Shown one piece after another: positions 40,056 through 49,203 of a DNA stretch of 64,000 bases. The notes under the pieces were generated by a model. That model saw only the letters and a list, made by a program, of their open reading frames with translations. It searched no databases and was not told the DNA's origin. The stretch is from Ardenticatena maritima (GTDB lineage: Bacteria; Chloroflexota; Anaerolineae; Ardenticatenales; Ardenticatenaceae): contig NZ_LGKN01000004.1 of assembly GCF_001306175.1 (NCBI RefSeq), positions 248,001 through 312,000 of the forward strand, given 5' to 3'. The position numbers and the translations under genes are program-made. Position 1 is the first letter of the stretch. Each line of letters starts with the position of its first letter.

Positions 40056-43000
40056 TTATGGCTGAATGGGCGGGTAGGCGTTTTGCACCAGGATTTCAAA
40101 ATGCTCAGGGAACCAGCGTCCGGCGTGTGGGGCGTTGGGCAATGCCCCCGTTGGGTACGCCGAGTTGTACAGGTTCTGCCCGTTGGGGTCGCACATGCGG
40201 TCGAACTTCTTGTTCGGGTCAACGGGGTCAACAATGCCCGGTTCGCTCACGCCATCCGATTCACCGGGCGGCTTGATCCACACATAGGCGTCAATTCCCG
40301 GCACGGGGCTGGCTTGCGGGCGCTCGCCAATCCCGCTTGCCTGGTTGCACCAATTGCCGCGGTGGTAGCGGCGGTCCACGCGCGACTCATCCACATACAC
40401 GTCCACGTTGGTGGTATTGGTGCTTGGCGCGGTCGGACGGCTGCGCCCATAACTCGACCCACCCCACCCATTGCGGCTGGTGTCAATCAGCATGCCGATA
40501 CTGGACGGGAGGCCTTGCTGGATAAACGCCTGACGCAACGCCTGCGCAAAGTCCAGTTCATCGAAGTAGGGATTCCATTCGTAAAACTTTGCCGAGCGCA
40601 CCGGTTGACCGCCAATGGTAAGGCTGGAATCCGGCAAATACGGCTCTTCCAGCGGCGTGTAGTTCGATACGTTGGTGACGAAGCCGTCAATGCTGTTGAA
40701 CCCATCCGCTGTGCCTTGCACCACCTGCGTGTAGAGCGTGACAGCCTTTTGGAAGTTGTCGCTCCAGCCCAACCAGCCTGAATGCGCAATGTCGAGGTAG
40801 ATGTACACATTCGGCAACTGGTGGAGCGTGTCAATGGCGTACTGAATCCCCTGCACATAGGCGCCCGTCGCGTCGGCTTCGGCACATGCCGGCACAGAGA
40901 GATTCGTCACCAAGTTGGGCAACGAGTCCGGCTCGATAATGGCCACAATGCGCAAATCGCGATACTGCGGTTGGGCGAGGATGTTATAAATCACGTCAAT
41001 GTAGTCGGTTTTGTAGCGTTGCAGCCCATTTTCCGCGATGAGCAGTTCACCATTCGAGGCGTCCGCAGCACAGTCGCGGTTGGGCAAATCGTAAATCACG
41101 ATGGTGATGAGGTTCGCCCCTTGCGCCAGGGCTTCATCCAGATGCCCCTGCAAGCCACGCCCTTCGGTAATCGCGCCGATACGGTCCAGCCACACAGCGG
41201 TTGAATACTGCGCGACTTTGGCCATTTTCTGCCCAAGCACGCCCCCCGTCTGCTGCGCCTGGTTCAGCACATTCGCCGCCCAATCCGGGTTGACGTACCA
41301 GGTCGCGCCGACAAAGGGGTTATCCAGGTGCGTGCCGGGGATAGGCGTAGGCGGCACACTGGTGGGTGTCGGTGTCGCCGGCGGCTGTGTAGGCGTAGGC
41401 GTGGCCGGCGGTTGGGTGGGCGTGGGTGTGGGCGGGGTCGGCGTGCCTGCCGCGCCATTGCACGGCTGCCCGTTCAGCGTGAAATCGGTCGGTGTGGGGT
41501 TCGCGCCGCTCCAATTGAGGTTGAAGCCGAACGTAACCGAGCCGGCCGGCGCAATGGTGCCATTCCACCCAACATCGCTCGCCGTCACAACTGCGCCGCT
41601 TTGTGAAAGCGTGACGTTCCACCCGTTCGTAATCTGCTGGTTGCCGGGGAAGGTCCATGTCAGCGTCCAACCGTTGATGGTGGCGCTCCCCGTGTTCGTG
41701 ATGGTTACGTCCACCGTCGCCCCGCCCGACCACTCGTTGCGCACCACGTAGTCCACGCGGCAGGCGGTTTCGCCGACGGGCGGCGGCGTGGGCGTGGCTG
41801 GTGCTGGCGTGGGTGTCGCCGGCGGCTGTGTGGGCGTGGGTGTGGCCGGCGGTTGGGTCGGCGTGGGTGTGGCTGGTGCAGGCGTCGGTGTGGGGGTCGG
41901 TGATGCCGGTGGTTGGGTGGGCGTGGGTGTGGGCGGGGTCGGCGTGCCTGCCGCGCCATTGCACGGCTGCCCGTTCAGCGTGAAATCGGTCGGTGTGGGG
42001 TTCGCGCCGCTCCAATTGAGGTTGAAGCCGAACGTAACCGAGCCGGCCGGCGCAATGGTGCCATTCCACCCAACATCGCTCGCCGTCACAACTGCGCCGC
42101 TTTGTGAAAGCGTGACGTTCCACCCGTTCGTAATCTGTTGGTTACCGGGGAAGGTCCATGTCAGCGTCCAACCGTTGATGGTGGCGCTCCCCGTGTTCGT
42201 GATGGTCACGTCCACCGTCGCCCCGCCCGACCACTCGTTGCGCACCACGTAGTCCACGCGGCAGGCGGTTTCGCCGGCGGGCGGCGGCGTGGGCGTGGCT
42301 GGTGCTGGCGTGGGTGTCGCCGGCGGCTGTGTGGGCGTGGGCGTGGCCAGCGGTTGGGTCGGCGTGGGTGTGGCTGGTGCAGGCGTCGGTGTGGGAACCG
42401 GCGTGATGCCGCCGCCGAAGAATTCGCCATAGAGCGCATTGGCCAACGCCACATCAACCTGCGCCCAGAAACGGTGATAGCGGAATTCGGGCGCTGGGCC
42501 GCCGTTCAAGTAGGCTTCGACCTTCGGCCAATCGGGGTCTTGCGTGTACTTGGGGCGCAACCCCAAGAACGTCACACCCGGCTGAATTGTAGCGCCCTGC
42601 GCATTGGTGCCACTCCACCCTGTGGGGATAAAGACTTCATCACCAAAGCGGATGTAGTCTTCGCGCACTTCGGGCACCGAAACGCCCTTGTCGTCGCGGT
42701 ACAACGTCCACATGCGGTCCAGCAATTCTTTTGCCAGCAATTGCGACTCTGTGTCGCCCGTTGCCGCGGCGTAGTAGATCAGCGCCTTTGCCAGCGCCGC
42801 CGTGACGCCCACGTCTTTGTTGTAGGCGACAACGGTGACGTGCAAGTTGTTATTCGGCCCCGGATTGGTCGGGTTCCACGGGTCTGGTTGCCCACTCCAT
42901 TCAAGCGTCACGGGGATTTCATAATCGCCGTTGGGCAACAGATGCACAACACTCTTGATCCACGCCACCCATTTGTCCATGACTTCGCCGGCACGCTGGT

Positions 43001-45167
43001 CGCCGGTCAGGTAGTAGTACTCCGCCACGCGCTCCATAGACCAGGCTTGCCACCCAAACCAGGTGTTGCTACCGGGGTCGTGATAGACCGGATGATCGTC
43101 ATACGCGAGACCATAGAATTCGGAGACACCCGCCGGGCGTGGGTCGTAGCGTCCGTTCCAGGAGTTTGTCGCACCACCGGCAATCGCCCCTTCCGCCGAT
43201 TGGAGCCAGCGGTAGAATTCGATTTGGCGGTCCATGCTCACCGCCCAATCTGTTGCGCCGTTGGGCGAAGCCGGCTTGAACGCAGGCACCTGGCTGAGCA
43301 CCCATGCCGCGACGGGGTTTTGGTAGCCAAAGTGCACATGGCTGGAACCGATACGCCACGCCCAACCACCGCCGCTCACAGGACCGCCCCACGAGTAGTA
43401 CCACGAGAGCAGGTAGTGCGCGCTGTCATAGCCGGTTCCCGCCGGGCAATTGGGGCTTTCGCACCCAATCGTCTTGAAGTACTTGTCAAAGAAAGCGTAG
43501 CGCAGGTAGTCGCCCATTTTGGCGGCTTTGGGCACCAGGCTATCCACCAAAGGCGAACCGCCCTGCGCGTCAGCCCAAACTTTCGCCCAATACATGGCTT
43601 GAATGGCGCGGGCGTCGGCGTCAGGTGCGTTGGTGTAGCGGTACTGCTGGGCATACTGCCAGCCCTGCGGTTGTTCAATGAAGAGGTCGAGGAAGCCATT
43701 GGGGCCGCCCCAGTTGAAAGCTTCCCACGAGGGATGCGGAACCGTTTCCCACACCGATTCCTCTGCACCGCGCTGAAAGGTGTTGATGTACGAAGGCGCG
43801 GTGGTACCATCGCCACGTTGCCCGTAGCCGTACCAGTTATCAACGTCCAGCAACCAGTGCATGCCGTAGATGTCCGACGTGCCATACGTTTGGGCGAGTT
43901 CGTTGCAGATGGGGTCGTCCCCAACGCTGACATTCGGGTCAAGCGGCACAGGGTAATCGCTGGGGGCGTCCCCTTCGGGCGCGTACGAGGCTTTGTAGGC
44001 GCAATTGTTGCTGGGCTGGTCTTGGTGCGAGGGGATGATGTACGTCTCCATGTTGTTCCACGCATCCGCCAGATACGACCAATCCCCCGTCACGCGGCCG
44101 TACATGGCTTCCAGCCAGAGCCAGTAGCTGTACGCTTCGCTGGTGGTTTCATGCCCGTAGTCGGGCGCTTCGACAATCAGCGTTTCGACGGAGTGATAGG
44201 GAATGCCTTGCGGGCTGAAATACCCATTCGCGGGGTCGTGAATCTCATTCCACAATTCCAGGAAGCGGGCGACGTATTCGTTCGTCGGCGGTGCTCCGCC
44301 GCCATTCCCCGGCGGTGTGGCGGTTTGTGTTGGAGCGACTGTGGGCGTCGCCGTCGGCTGTGCGCCCCCACCGCCGTTGACGGTGACCGAGAACCCACTA
44401 CTTGCCAAACCAGTGCCCCCCTGCCAAATCTCAAAGCCGGCTTCGATGGCGTGCAAATACCAGGACGATTGCACATATCCACGCTGGATGGCATCGTTGA
44501 TGAACGCCAAAATGTCGAGGTTGGTGACACTCTGCGTCGGCGTGGTACGACGATACGCAATGTAGTGCCAATCAATGGGCGTGTACCAGACTTCCCACGT
44601 CGCGCCGTCAATCGTCACCGTGTCAACAACCGCCCCCGCCGGCTGGACGCCGCCATTCCAATCCAGCCAAATCATGATTTCAGCGCCGCCGTTGTAGCCA
44701 TTCGTGGTATCAAGCGAGGGACTGAGCCAAATATCGTACGCCACATTCCAGGCGCCGCTGTTGACAGTGGTGATTGACCAATCGCTGGTGACACTGCTCA
44801 ATTGCGCCACCGGCACCGACAACCCACTGTTTTGCGTGCAGTTGCCCCAATGGCACCCCTGCACAATCGAAGGATAGGCGGCGGGTGCGCCATTTGTGGG
44901 GTTGTTGTGCGCCGATTGCGTCACAACAAAATCACCTGTGGCATCATTGACTTCGATACACTGGGCTGTATCGGCGCCCCACACATTGTTTTGCACGTAG
45001 AATGTGCCGCCGGCCGCCCAGGTGTAGCCCCATTTTTCGCACAATTGAATGGTTGCCCCCTGGACAGGCGCAACAGCACCAAACGCAATAAAAGACAGGA
45101 AAACGATCAGGAGAAGGTGGATGAGCGGGGACGGTTGGCGTATTGGACACCAGTTGCTTTGCGACAT
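40056..45167 (-). CDS. Trimodular secreted cellulase GH12-GH48-CBM2-CBM2-GH6
   Basis: 1703-aa exported enzyme with three catalytic domains. Signal peptide about 1-37. GH12 endoglucanase 38-265: nucleophile E163 (AEIMIWLDW) and acid/base E246 (FEIWQGG). GH48 reducing-end cellobiohydrolase 297-918, with the acid-bearing motif [14 protein letters not shown] at 332-345. Pro/Thr linkers separate CBM2 967-1069 and CBM2 1134-1236. GH6 domain 1279-1703: D1360/D1365 (YDLPNRD), proton donor candidate D1414 (EPDS) and D1638 (KPPGESDG), most like non-reducing-end cellobiohydrolases. One chain therefore joins endo, reducing-end exo and non-reducing-end exo activity around two cellulose anchors. All catalytic residues checked are intact. 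Confidence 0.95.
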   Translation of the reverse strand: MSQSNWCPIRQPSPLIHLLLIVFLSFIAFGAVAPVQGATIQLCEKWGYTWAAGGTFYVQNNVWGADTAQCIEVNDATGDFVVTQSAHNNPTNGAPAAYPSIVQGCHWGNCTQNSGLSVPVAQLSSVTSDWSITTVNSGAWNVAYDIWLSPSLDTTNGYNGGAEIMIWLDWNGGVQPAGAVVDTVTIDGATWEVWYTPIDWHYIAYRRTTPTQSVTNLDILAFINDAIQRGYVQSSWYLHAIEAGFEIWQGGTGLASSGFSVTVNGGGGAQPTATPTVAPTQTATPPGNGGGAPPTNEYVARFLELWNEIHDPANGYFSPQGIPYHSVETLIVEAPDYGHETTSEAYSYWLWLEAMYGRVTGDWSYLADAWNNMETYIIPSHQDQPSNNCAYKASYAPEGDAPSDYPVPLDPNVSVGDDPICNELAQTYGTSDIYGMHWLLDVDNWYGYGQRGDGTTAPSYINTFQRGAEESVWETVPHPSWEAFNWGGPNGFLDLFIEQPQGWQYAQQYRYTNAPDADARAIQAMYWAKVWADAQGGSPLVDSLVPKAAKMGDYLRYAFFDKYFKTIGCESPNCPAGTGYDSAHYLLSWYYSWGGPVSGGGWAWRIGSSHVHFGYQNPVAAWVLSQVPAFKPASPNGATDWAVSMDRQIEFYRWLQSAEGAIAGGATNSWNGRYDPRPAGVSEFYGLAYDDHPVYHDPGSNTWFGWQAWSMERVAEYYYLTGDQRAGEVMDKWVAWIKSVVHLLPNGDYEIPVTLEWSGQPDPWNPTNPGPNNNLHVTVVAYNKDVGVTAALAKALIYYAAATGDTESQLLAKELLDRMWTLYRDDKGVSVPEVREDYIRFGDEVFIPTGWSGTNAQGATIQPGVTFLGLRPKYTQDPDWPKVEAYLNGGPAPEFRYHRFWAQVDVALANALYGEFFGGGITPVPTPTPAPATPTPTQPLATPTPTQPPATPTPAPATPTPPPAGETACRVDYVVRNEWSGGATVDVTITNTGSATINGWTLTWTFPGNQQITNGWNVTLSQSGAVVTASDVGWNGTIAPAGSVTFGFNLNWSGANPTPTDFTLNGQPCNGAAGTPTPPTPTPTQPPASPTPTPTPAPATPTPTQPPATPTPTQPPATPTPAPATPTPPPVGETACRVDYVVRNEWSGGATVDVTITNTGSATINGWTLTWTFPGNQQITNGWNVTLSQSGAVVTASDVGWNGTIAPAGSVTFGFNLNWSGANPTPTDFTLNGQPCNGAAGTPTPPTPTPTQPPATPTPTQPPATPTPTSVPPTPIPGTHLDNPFVGATWYVNPDWAANVLNQAQQTGGVLGQKMAKVAQYSTAVWLDRIGAITEGRGLQGHLDEALAQGANLITIVIYDLPNRDCAADASNGELLIAENGLQRYKTDYIDVIYNILAQPQYRDLRIVAIIEPDSLPNLVTNLSVPACAEADATGAYVQGIQYAIDTLHQLPNVYIYLDIAHSGWLGWSDNFQKAVTLYTQVVQGTADGFNSIDGFVTNVSNYTPLEEPYLPDSSLTIGGQPVRSAKFYEWNPYFDELDFAQALRQAFIQQGLPSSIGMLIDTSRNGWGGSSYGRSRPTAPSTNTTNVDVYVDESRVDRRYHRGNWCNQASGIGERPQASPVPGIDAYVWIKPPGESDGVSEPGIVDPVDPNKKFDRMCDPNGQNLYNSAYPTGALPNAPHAGRWFPEHFEILVQNAYPPIQP
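41441..42442. repeat. 501-bp tandem duplication (CBM2 plus linker)
   Basis: The segment starting at 41441 recurs 501 bp later at 41942, covering a whole CBM2 and most of the adjoining linker. By eye only about six bases differ over some 480, so the duplication is recent or kept uniform by gene conversion. It is in frame (167 codons). Confidence 0.9.
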
Positions 45168-45233
45168 GCAGCACCTCCAATCTCATCTCATTCAGCTCGA
45201 CACTAGAACAACCTGTCACGTGGCCACGCAAAC

Positions 45234-45253
45234 GGTGAATGGGGGGATTCACC
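45234..45253. repeat. Inverted repeat in the leader of the GH12-GH48-GH6 gene
   Basis: GGTGAAT, six G, ATTCACC: a 7-6-7 perfect inverted repeat just after the predicted transcription start, possibly an operator or leader hairpin. Confidence 0.4.
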
Positions 45254-45260
45254 TACCCAA

Positions 45261-45290
45261 ATAGAGGCATCAAAGGTTGAAAAAAATACA
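45261..45290 (-). promoter_or_regulatory. Two-block upstream element, copy at GH12-GH48-GH6
   Basis: Minus strand TGTATTTTT, 15 bp, CTCTAT: the most divergent of four copies (one base longer spacer, one mismatch in the second block). About 95 bp upstream of the start codon. Confidence 0.4.
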
Positions 45291-45295
45291 TTTCC

Positions 45296-45335
45296 CGAAA
45301 GAGAACCGCCCCGCAAGGTGTCTCTTGCGGGGCGG
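45296..45335 (-). terminator. Terminator after the GH5 gene
   Basis: Perfect 12-bp stem CCGCCCCGCAAG/CTTGCGGGGCGG with 6-base loop, followed on the minus strand by TTCTCTTT. Confidence 0.82.
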
Positions 45336-45358
45336 CGTCAATCTACCGGGCAATGCAA

Positions 45359-47011
45359 TTACCGGCAGGGCTGCCCGTTGAGCGTGAAGGTGGTCGGCGT
45401 CGGGTTCGCGCCGTTCCAATTGAGGTTGAAGCCAAACGTGACCGAGCCAGCCGGCGCAATCGTGCCGTTCCAGGCGGCGTTGGTGACTGTCACGCTCGCA
45501 CCGGTCTGCGTGTAGGCGCCGTTCCAGAGGTGCGCAATCTGCTGGTTGCCGGCGAAGGTCCATGCCAGCGTCCAGCCAGTGATGGTGCTGGCGCCGGTGT
45601 TCGTGATGGTCACGTCCACCGTCGCGCCGCCAGGCCACTCGTTGCGCACCACGTAGTCCACGCGGCAGGCGGTTTCGCCGGCGGGCGGCGTGGGCGTCGG
45701 CGGCACAGGGGTCGGCGTGGGCGGGACGGGCGTGGGGGTGGGTGTTGATGGCGGCAGCGTCGGCGTGGGCGTCCCCGGTTCAGGTGAAGGCGTCGCCGGC
45801 GGCGTGACGCTCCCTTGCCCAATAAGCGGGTACTGAATCGTTTCCAGCAAAGCCTGTTTTTCAGCGTGCACAGTCGTCCAATCATCCAGCAAAATGCCGC
45901 CGGTATCGCCCGAATTCGGGTTGAGCGACCAGAATGTCCAACTCAGCCCTTTCTGCTGGATATAGGGCAAAAACTTTTGCAGCCATTGCTTGTCGCTCTC
46001 ATCCACGTAGCGCGTGCCAAATTCACCAATCAGCAGGGGGGCTATGTTCTCGTTATAAATGTAGCCCCAGTAATGGTCCCACACCGCCGGCAAATTGTCA
46101 GGGTAGTTGGGGTCCGAGAACCACTCTTGTGGGAACACCGAGGCGGGGTATTCGTGTGGCGAATAGACCAGACGGTTGGGCACATTCAAGCGCACAGGAT
46201 ACTCGCGCACGCCCAGCAAATTGCCACCCCACCAGGTGCAATCAGCGTCTTTCCAGGGGTCGTTCTCACCACCAGGCCCATAGCATTCCACGCCTTCAAC
46301 GATAATCAGCAAATCGGGGTTGATCGCCAAAATGGCGTTTCCAGCACGCTCCGCCGCCAGCCGCCAATCACGCGCTGGGTCGCCACAGCCCCAACAAGCA
46401 TCGTCGTGCGGCTCGTTGCGCAAGTCAACCGCAACCACGGTATCGTTTCCGGCATAGCGGCGCACCAGCATTTCCCAGTCGGCGATCCAGCGACTCTCAG
46501 GGTAATCGGCGGTGTACCAAAGCCCACCTTCTTGCGCACTCGCCCCCGCATTGGAGCGGTGGTTATCCAAAATCACCTTCAAGCCCCGTTGTCCGGCGCC
46601 TTCGATAATCTTGTCCATAATTTCCAGCGAGGTCAGTCCCACCAAATCGGGGTTTTTGGAGTAATCAATCCCCGTCGGCATGGTGCCCGGATTCAGCACC
46701 TCATTGGAAAAAGGCAAGCGAATACTGTTGTAGCCCAGCGCTTTGATTTGATCGAGCACCTCTTCCCAATTGCGCGACCACAAGCCATGCACCACGTTGT
46801 TGCCCGTCTCAAAGCCAAACCAGTTGACCCCGCTAAACGCCACCACATTGCCATTGGCGTCGCAAATTTGGTTGCCGCATGTATGCAAATAACCGCTGGT
46901 TGCCGCTTTGGCAGACGGCAGCGGTGCCGAAGCCGACCAGCCCAGAAGCCAGGCGCTCCATACCACTGCCATCACGACCATACAGGCGTAGCGCCATGAA
47001 AAAGACCGCAT
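45359..47011 (-). CDS. Secreted GH5 endoglucanase with CBM2
   Basis: 550 aa from ATG 47011 (GAGGGGG upstream; the longer in-frame extension has no signal peptide layout). Signal peptide about 1-37 (cut near AKAA). GH5 TIM barrel about 38-395 with acid/base E200 (VAVDLRNEPHDD) and nucleophile E330 (LLIGEFGTRY). Pro/Thr linker 403-443, CBM2 447-550 with bracketing Cys. Expected to cut internal beta-1,4 bonds of cellulose. It has its own terminator and upstream element, so it is transcribed separately from the protease gene before it. Confidence 0.95.
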   Translation of the reverse strand: MRSFSWRYACMVVMAVVWSAWLLGWSASAPLPSAKAATSGYLHTCGNQICDANGNVVAFSGVNWFGFETGNNVVHGLWSRNWEEVLDQIKALGYNSIRLPFSNEVLNPGTMPTGIDYSKNPDLVGLTSLEIMDKIIEGAGQRGLKVILDNHRSNAGASAQEGGLWYTADYPESRWIADWEMLVRRYAGNDTVVAVDLRNEPHDDACWGCGDPARDWRLAAERAGNAILAINPDLLIIVEGVECYGPGGENDPWKDADCTWWGGNLLGVREYPVRLNVPNRLVYSPHEYPASVFPQEWFSDPNYPDNLPAVWDHYWGYIYNENIAPLLIGEFGTRYVDESDKQWLQKFLPYIQQKGLSWTFWSLNPNSGDTGGILLDDWTTVHAEKQALLETIQYPLIGQGSVTPPATPSPEPGTPTPTLPPSTPTPTPVPPTPTPVPPTPTPPAGETACRVDYVVRNEWPGGATVDVTITNTGASTITGWTLAWTFAGNQQIAHLWNGAYTQTGASVTVTNAAWNGTIAPAGSVTFGFNLNWNGANPTPTTFTLNGQPCR

Positions 47012-47046
47012 ATTGTTCCCCCTCTTTGTTCTTGTGTTGTTGCTGT

Positions 47047-47060
47047 GCAACGGCCGTTGC
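47047..47060. promoter_or_regulatory. 14-bp palindrome at the GH5 promoter (operator candidate)
   Basis: GCAACGGCCGTTGC, lying immediately downstream of a TATAAG box at 47063-47068 and so over the expected transcription start, a classic repressor position. Confidence 0.4.
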
Positions 47061-47067
47061 CGCTTAT

Positions 47068-47096
47068 ACAGAAGAAGGTTTTTCCGAAAAAATACA
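47068..47096 (-). promoter_or_regulatory. Two-block upstream element, copy at GH5
   Basis: Minus strand TGTATTTTT, 14 bp, TTCTGT, then ATAAG. About 57 bp upstream of the GH5 start. Confidence 0.5.
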
Positions 47097-47108
47097 TCAT
47101 TCTGTAAA

Positions 47109-47139
47109 AGAAAAACGGCCCGTTTTGCAACGGACCGTT
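47109..47139 (-). terminator. Terminator after the subtilase gene
   Basis: 11-bp stem AACGGTCCGTT/AACGGGCCGTT (one G-T pair), loop of 4, T run on the minus strand. Confidence 0.85.
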
Positions 47140-47160
47140 TCATTGAAAGACGAGTTATGT

Positions 47161-49161
47161 TTACTGCGAGCAAGGCGCTCCATTCAAGGAAAGCCCGGCG
47201 GGCTCAAATCCGGCCGCATTTCCTTGAAGCGTAAATCCAAAGGAGACATACCCGCCGGCAGGTACAACATGGTTCCAATCTGCATTGGTGACCACAACAT
47301 GCCCCCCATTTTGCATAAACGAACCGTTCCACATGTTGGTGATGAGCGGGACAGACGCCCCCCAATCCCATTCAAGCGTCCACCCATCCACATCAGCCGG
47401 CTGGTTGTTGGTCACCACGGCGTTCACCGTTGCACCACCATCCCAACTTGATTCAACCGTGAATGTGACGGTGCAGGCATTCGCGTTTGTCGGCTGCGCC
47501 GGTTCTTGCCCCCACACCAGACGCCCGTCATAGTACACGGTGACACGTTCCCACTCCTGCCACGTCACCACATCCGCCCCAAAGGAGTAATCGTTGGTCT
47601 CATCCTGGGCGCTCCATTCAGCATCATGCACATTCACCTGAATGAACTCACCGTCGCCAACAGCCTTGCCGCCATAGAGCAAGCCAGCCCCATCTGTAAA
47701 GCCAACCTCAACAAACGTGTGTCCATCTGTTGTTTGCCCGGTTGCAACCGTCACATTCTCATTGCCCTGGGCGGCATAGTCCACTACGGCCTGCAAAGCA
47801 TGCGCCGTTTCCGGCGTCAACCAGTAGCGAATGCGTAGTGCACTGTATGGAATCGTGCCGCCATCATTCACAAGACGAAACTGTGGGACAATCGTGGTGG
47901 TATCCCAAGCGGTATCTCCACGGCGATACTGCAACCGCACAGCGATATCCGTTTCGCCGCGCGCCTGCAAGAGGGCGTCATACAGGTCAATGCGCTTTGC
48001 TTCAGGGTGCTGCACCAGCGGACGCCCTGTCTGGCGCAGGGTGTTCACGACACACGCCACATCACACCCCGGCACGGAACGCAAAAGCGCCGCCGCACCA
48101 GCCGCAAAAGGCGTTGCCATGGAATTGCCGCTCCACACGGCATAGCCGCCATTGTAGTATGCCGAGAAAATCTCTCGCCCAGGGGCGTACACCTCCGCGA
48201 CGCCATTCTGGAACGTCGAAAAGTCGGTGAGCAGGTCGTAGCGATCGGTAGCCCCAACAGAGACCACGCCATCATACAGTGCGGGATACCCCAGCACGTT
48301 GACGCCGCCCGCCGCTACAATCAGAACACCGTGCGCCTGGGCATATGCGACGGCCGCTTGCAAAGCCGGCGCATCTTCAGGCCCATGCCCGCTCAAATTG
48401 ATGATGTCGGCGCCATGATCAACCGCGTAGAGAATGCCTTGAATAGCGTCGAAGTACGAGCCGCGACCATCGCTATCGAAAATGCGCACAGGCATGATAC
48501 GTGCATCAGGAGCGACCATCGCCACAATGCCGGCCACATGCGTACCATGTCCTGCGGCTTCATCAATCGCCCCATCCCCATCCTGGTCAATGCCATTGGG
48601 GACATCGTCCGGCAGAGAGTCCCCATCAATCACATCGTAGCCCGGCACAAGCTTGTCCACCAGCAAGGGGTGATCCAGGTCTACGCCGGTATCCAGCACC
48701 GCGACCACAACGCCCTGCCCGGTTGCCAGCTGGTGCGCTTTGTCCAAACGCACCACGCCACGCGCCCACTGGTCGCCATATTCTGCGGGAACACCGTCAA
48801 AGCCAATGTAGCGAGGCTGTGCCGTAAGCGGCGCACCATCAAAACCAATGTACCGCGGCTGACTATCAAGGAGCACATCACGGCTCACGCTGAGCACACG
48901 CGCATCCGACGCAAGTTGTGCGCCCACATCGGCACTCGCCTGAAGCGCAACCAATGCAAGGGCTGGCACTTCACCCACCACCGCAACACCATACTCAGCC
49001 GCCAAGCCTGCCCCATCGACACCCGGCGCAAGGGTCACTAGCCAGGTGTATGTCTCAGGTGGCGCATCAGCCAAAACGTGCGCGGGTCGCCCCCATACGC
49101 ATACGCCCAGCACAAGCACAACCAAGCCCAACAAACGCCCCCAGACCCGTCGAGAGACCAT
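47161..49161 (-). CDS. Secreted subtilisin-like protease (S8) with CBM3 and CBM2 modules
   Basis: 666 aa from ATG 49161 (AGGAGGG upstream). Signal peptide about 1-32, an I9-like propeptide about 38-97, then the motif QPRYIGFDG twice (101-109, 115-123). S8 domain about 130-400: D157 (VAVLDTG), H208 (GHGTHVAG), S347 (GNSMATPFAAG), and a Ca-binding type loop DQDGDGAIDE. The oxyanion Asn appears as AAGGVN (N288), two residues later than the usual AAGN. Residues 405-553 look like a CBM3 and 561-664 like a CBM2. The cellulose-binding tail would hold the protease on plant fibres or near the cellulases. Third gene of the 172-aa/CHAT operon. Confidence 0.9.
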   Translation of the reverse strand: MVSRRVWGRLLGLVVLVLGVCVWGRPAHVLADAPPETYTWLVTLAPGVDGAGLAAEYGVAVVGEVPALALVALQASADVGAQLASDARVLSVSRDVLLDSQPRYIGFDGAPLTAQPRYIGFDGVPAEYGDQWARGVVRLDKAHQLATGQGVVVAVLDTGVDLDHPLLVDKLVPGYDVIDGDSLPDDVPNGIDQDGDGAIDEAAGHGTHVAGIVAMVAPDARIMPVRIFDSDGRGSYFDAIQGILYAVDHGADIINLSGHGPEDAPALQAAVAYAQAHGVLIVAAGGVNVLGYPALYDGVVSVGATDRYDLLTDFSTFQNGVAEVYAPGREIFSAYYNGGYAVWSGNSMATPFAAGAAALLRSVPGCDVACVVNTLRQTGRPLVQHPEAKRIDLYDALLQARGETDIAVRLQYRRGDTAWDTTTIVPQFRLVNDGGTIPYSALRIRYWLTPETAHALQAVVDYAAQGNENVTVATGQTTDGHTFVEVGFTDGAGLLYGGKAVGDGEFIQVNVHDAEWSAQDETNDYSFGADVVTWQEWERVTVYYDGRLVWGQEPAQPTNANACTVTFTVESSWDGGATVNAVVTNNQPADVDGWTLEWDWGASVPLITNMWNGSFMQNGGHVVVTNADWNHVVPAGGYVSFGFTLQGNAAGFEPAGLSLNGAPCSQ

Positions 49162-49203
49162 ACAAAACCCTCCTTCGCTCCTCACACAAGACATTGCAGC
49201 CTC

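Noticed and set aside
42138-44777. 879-aa plus-strand ORF over the GH48 region
   Set aside because: Arg/Gly/Val-rich shadow of the GH12-GH48 coding sequence, without signal or domain.
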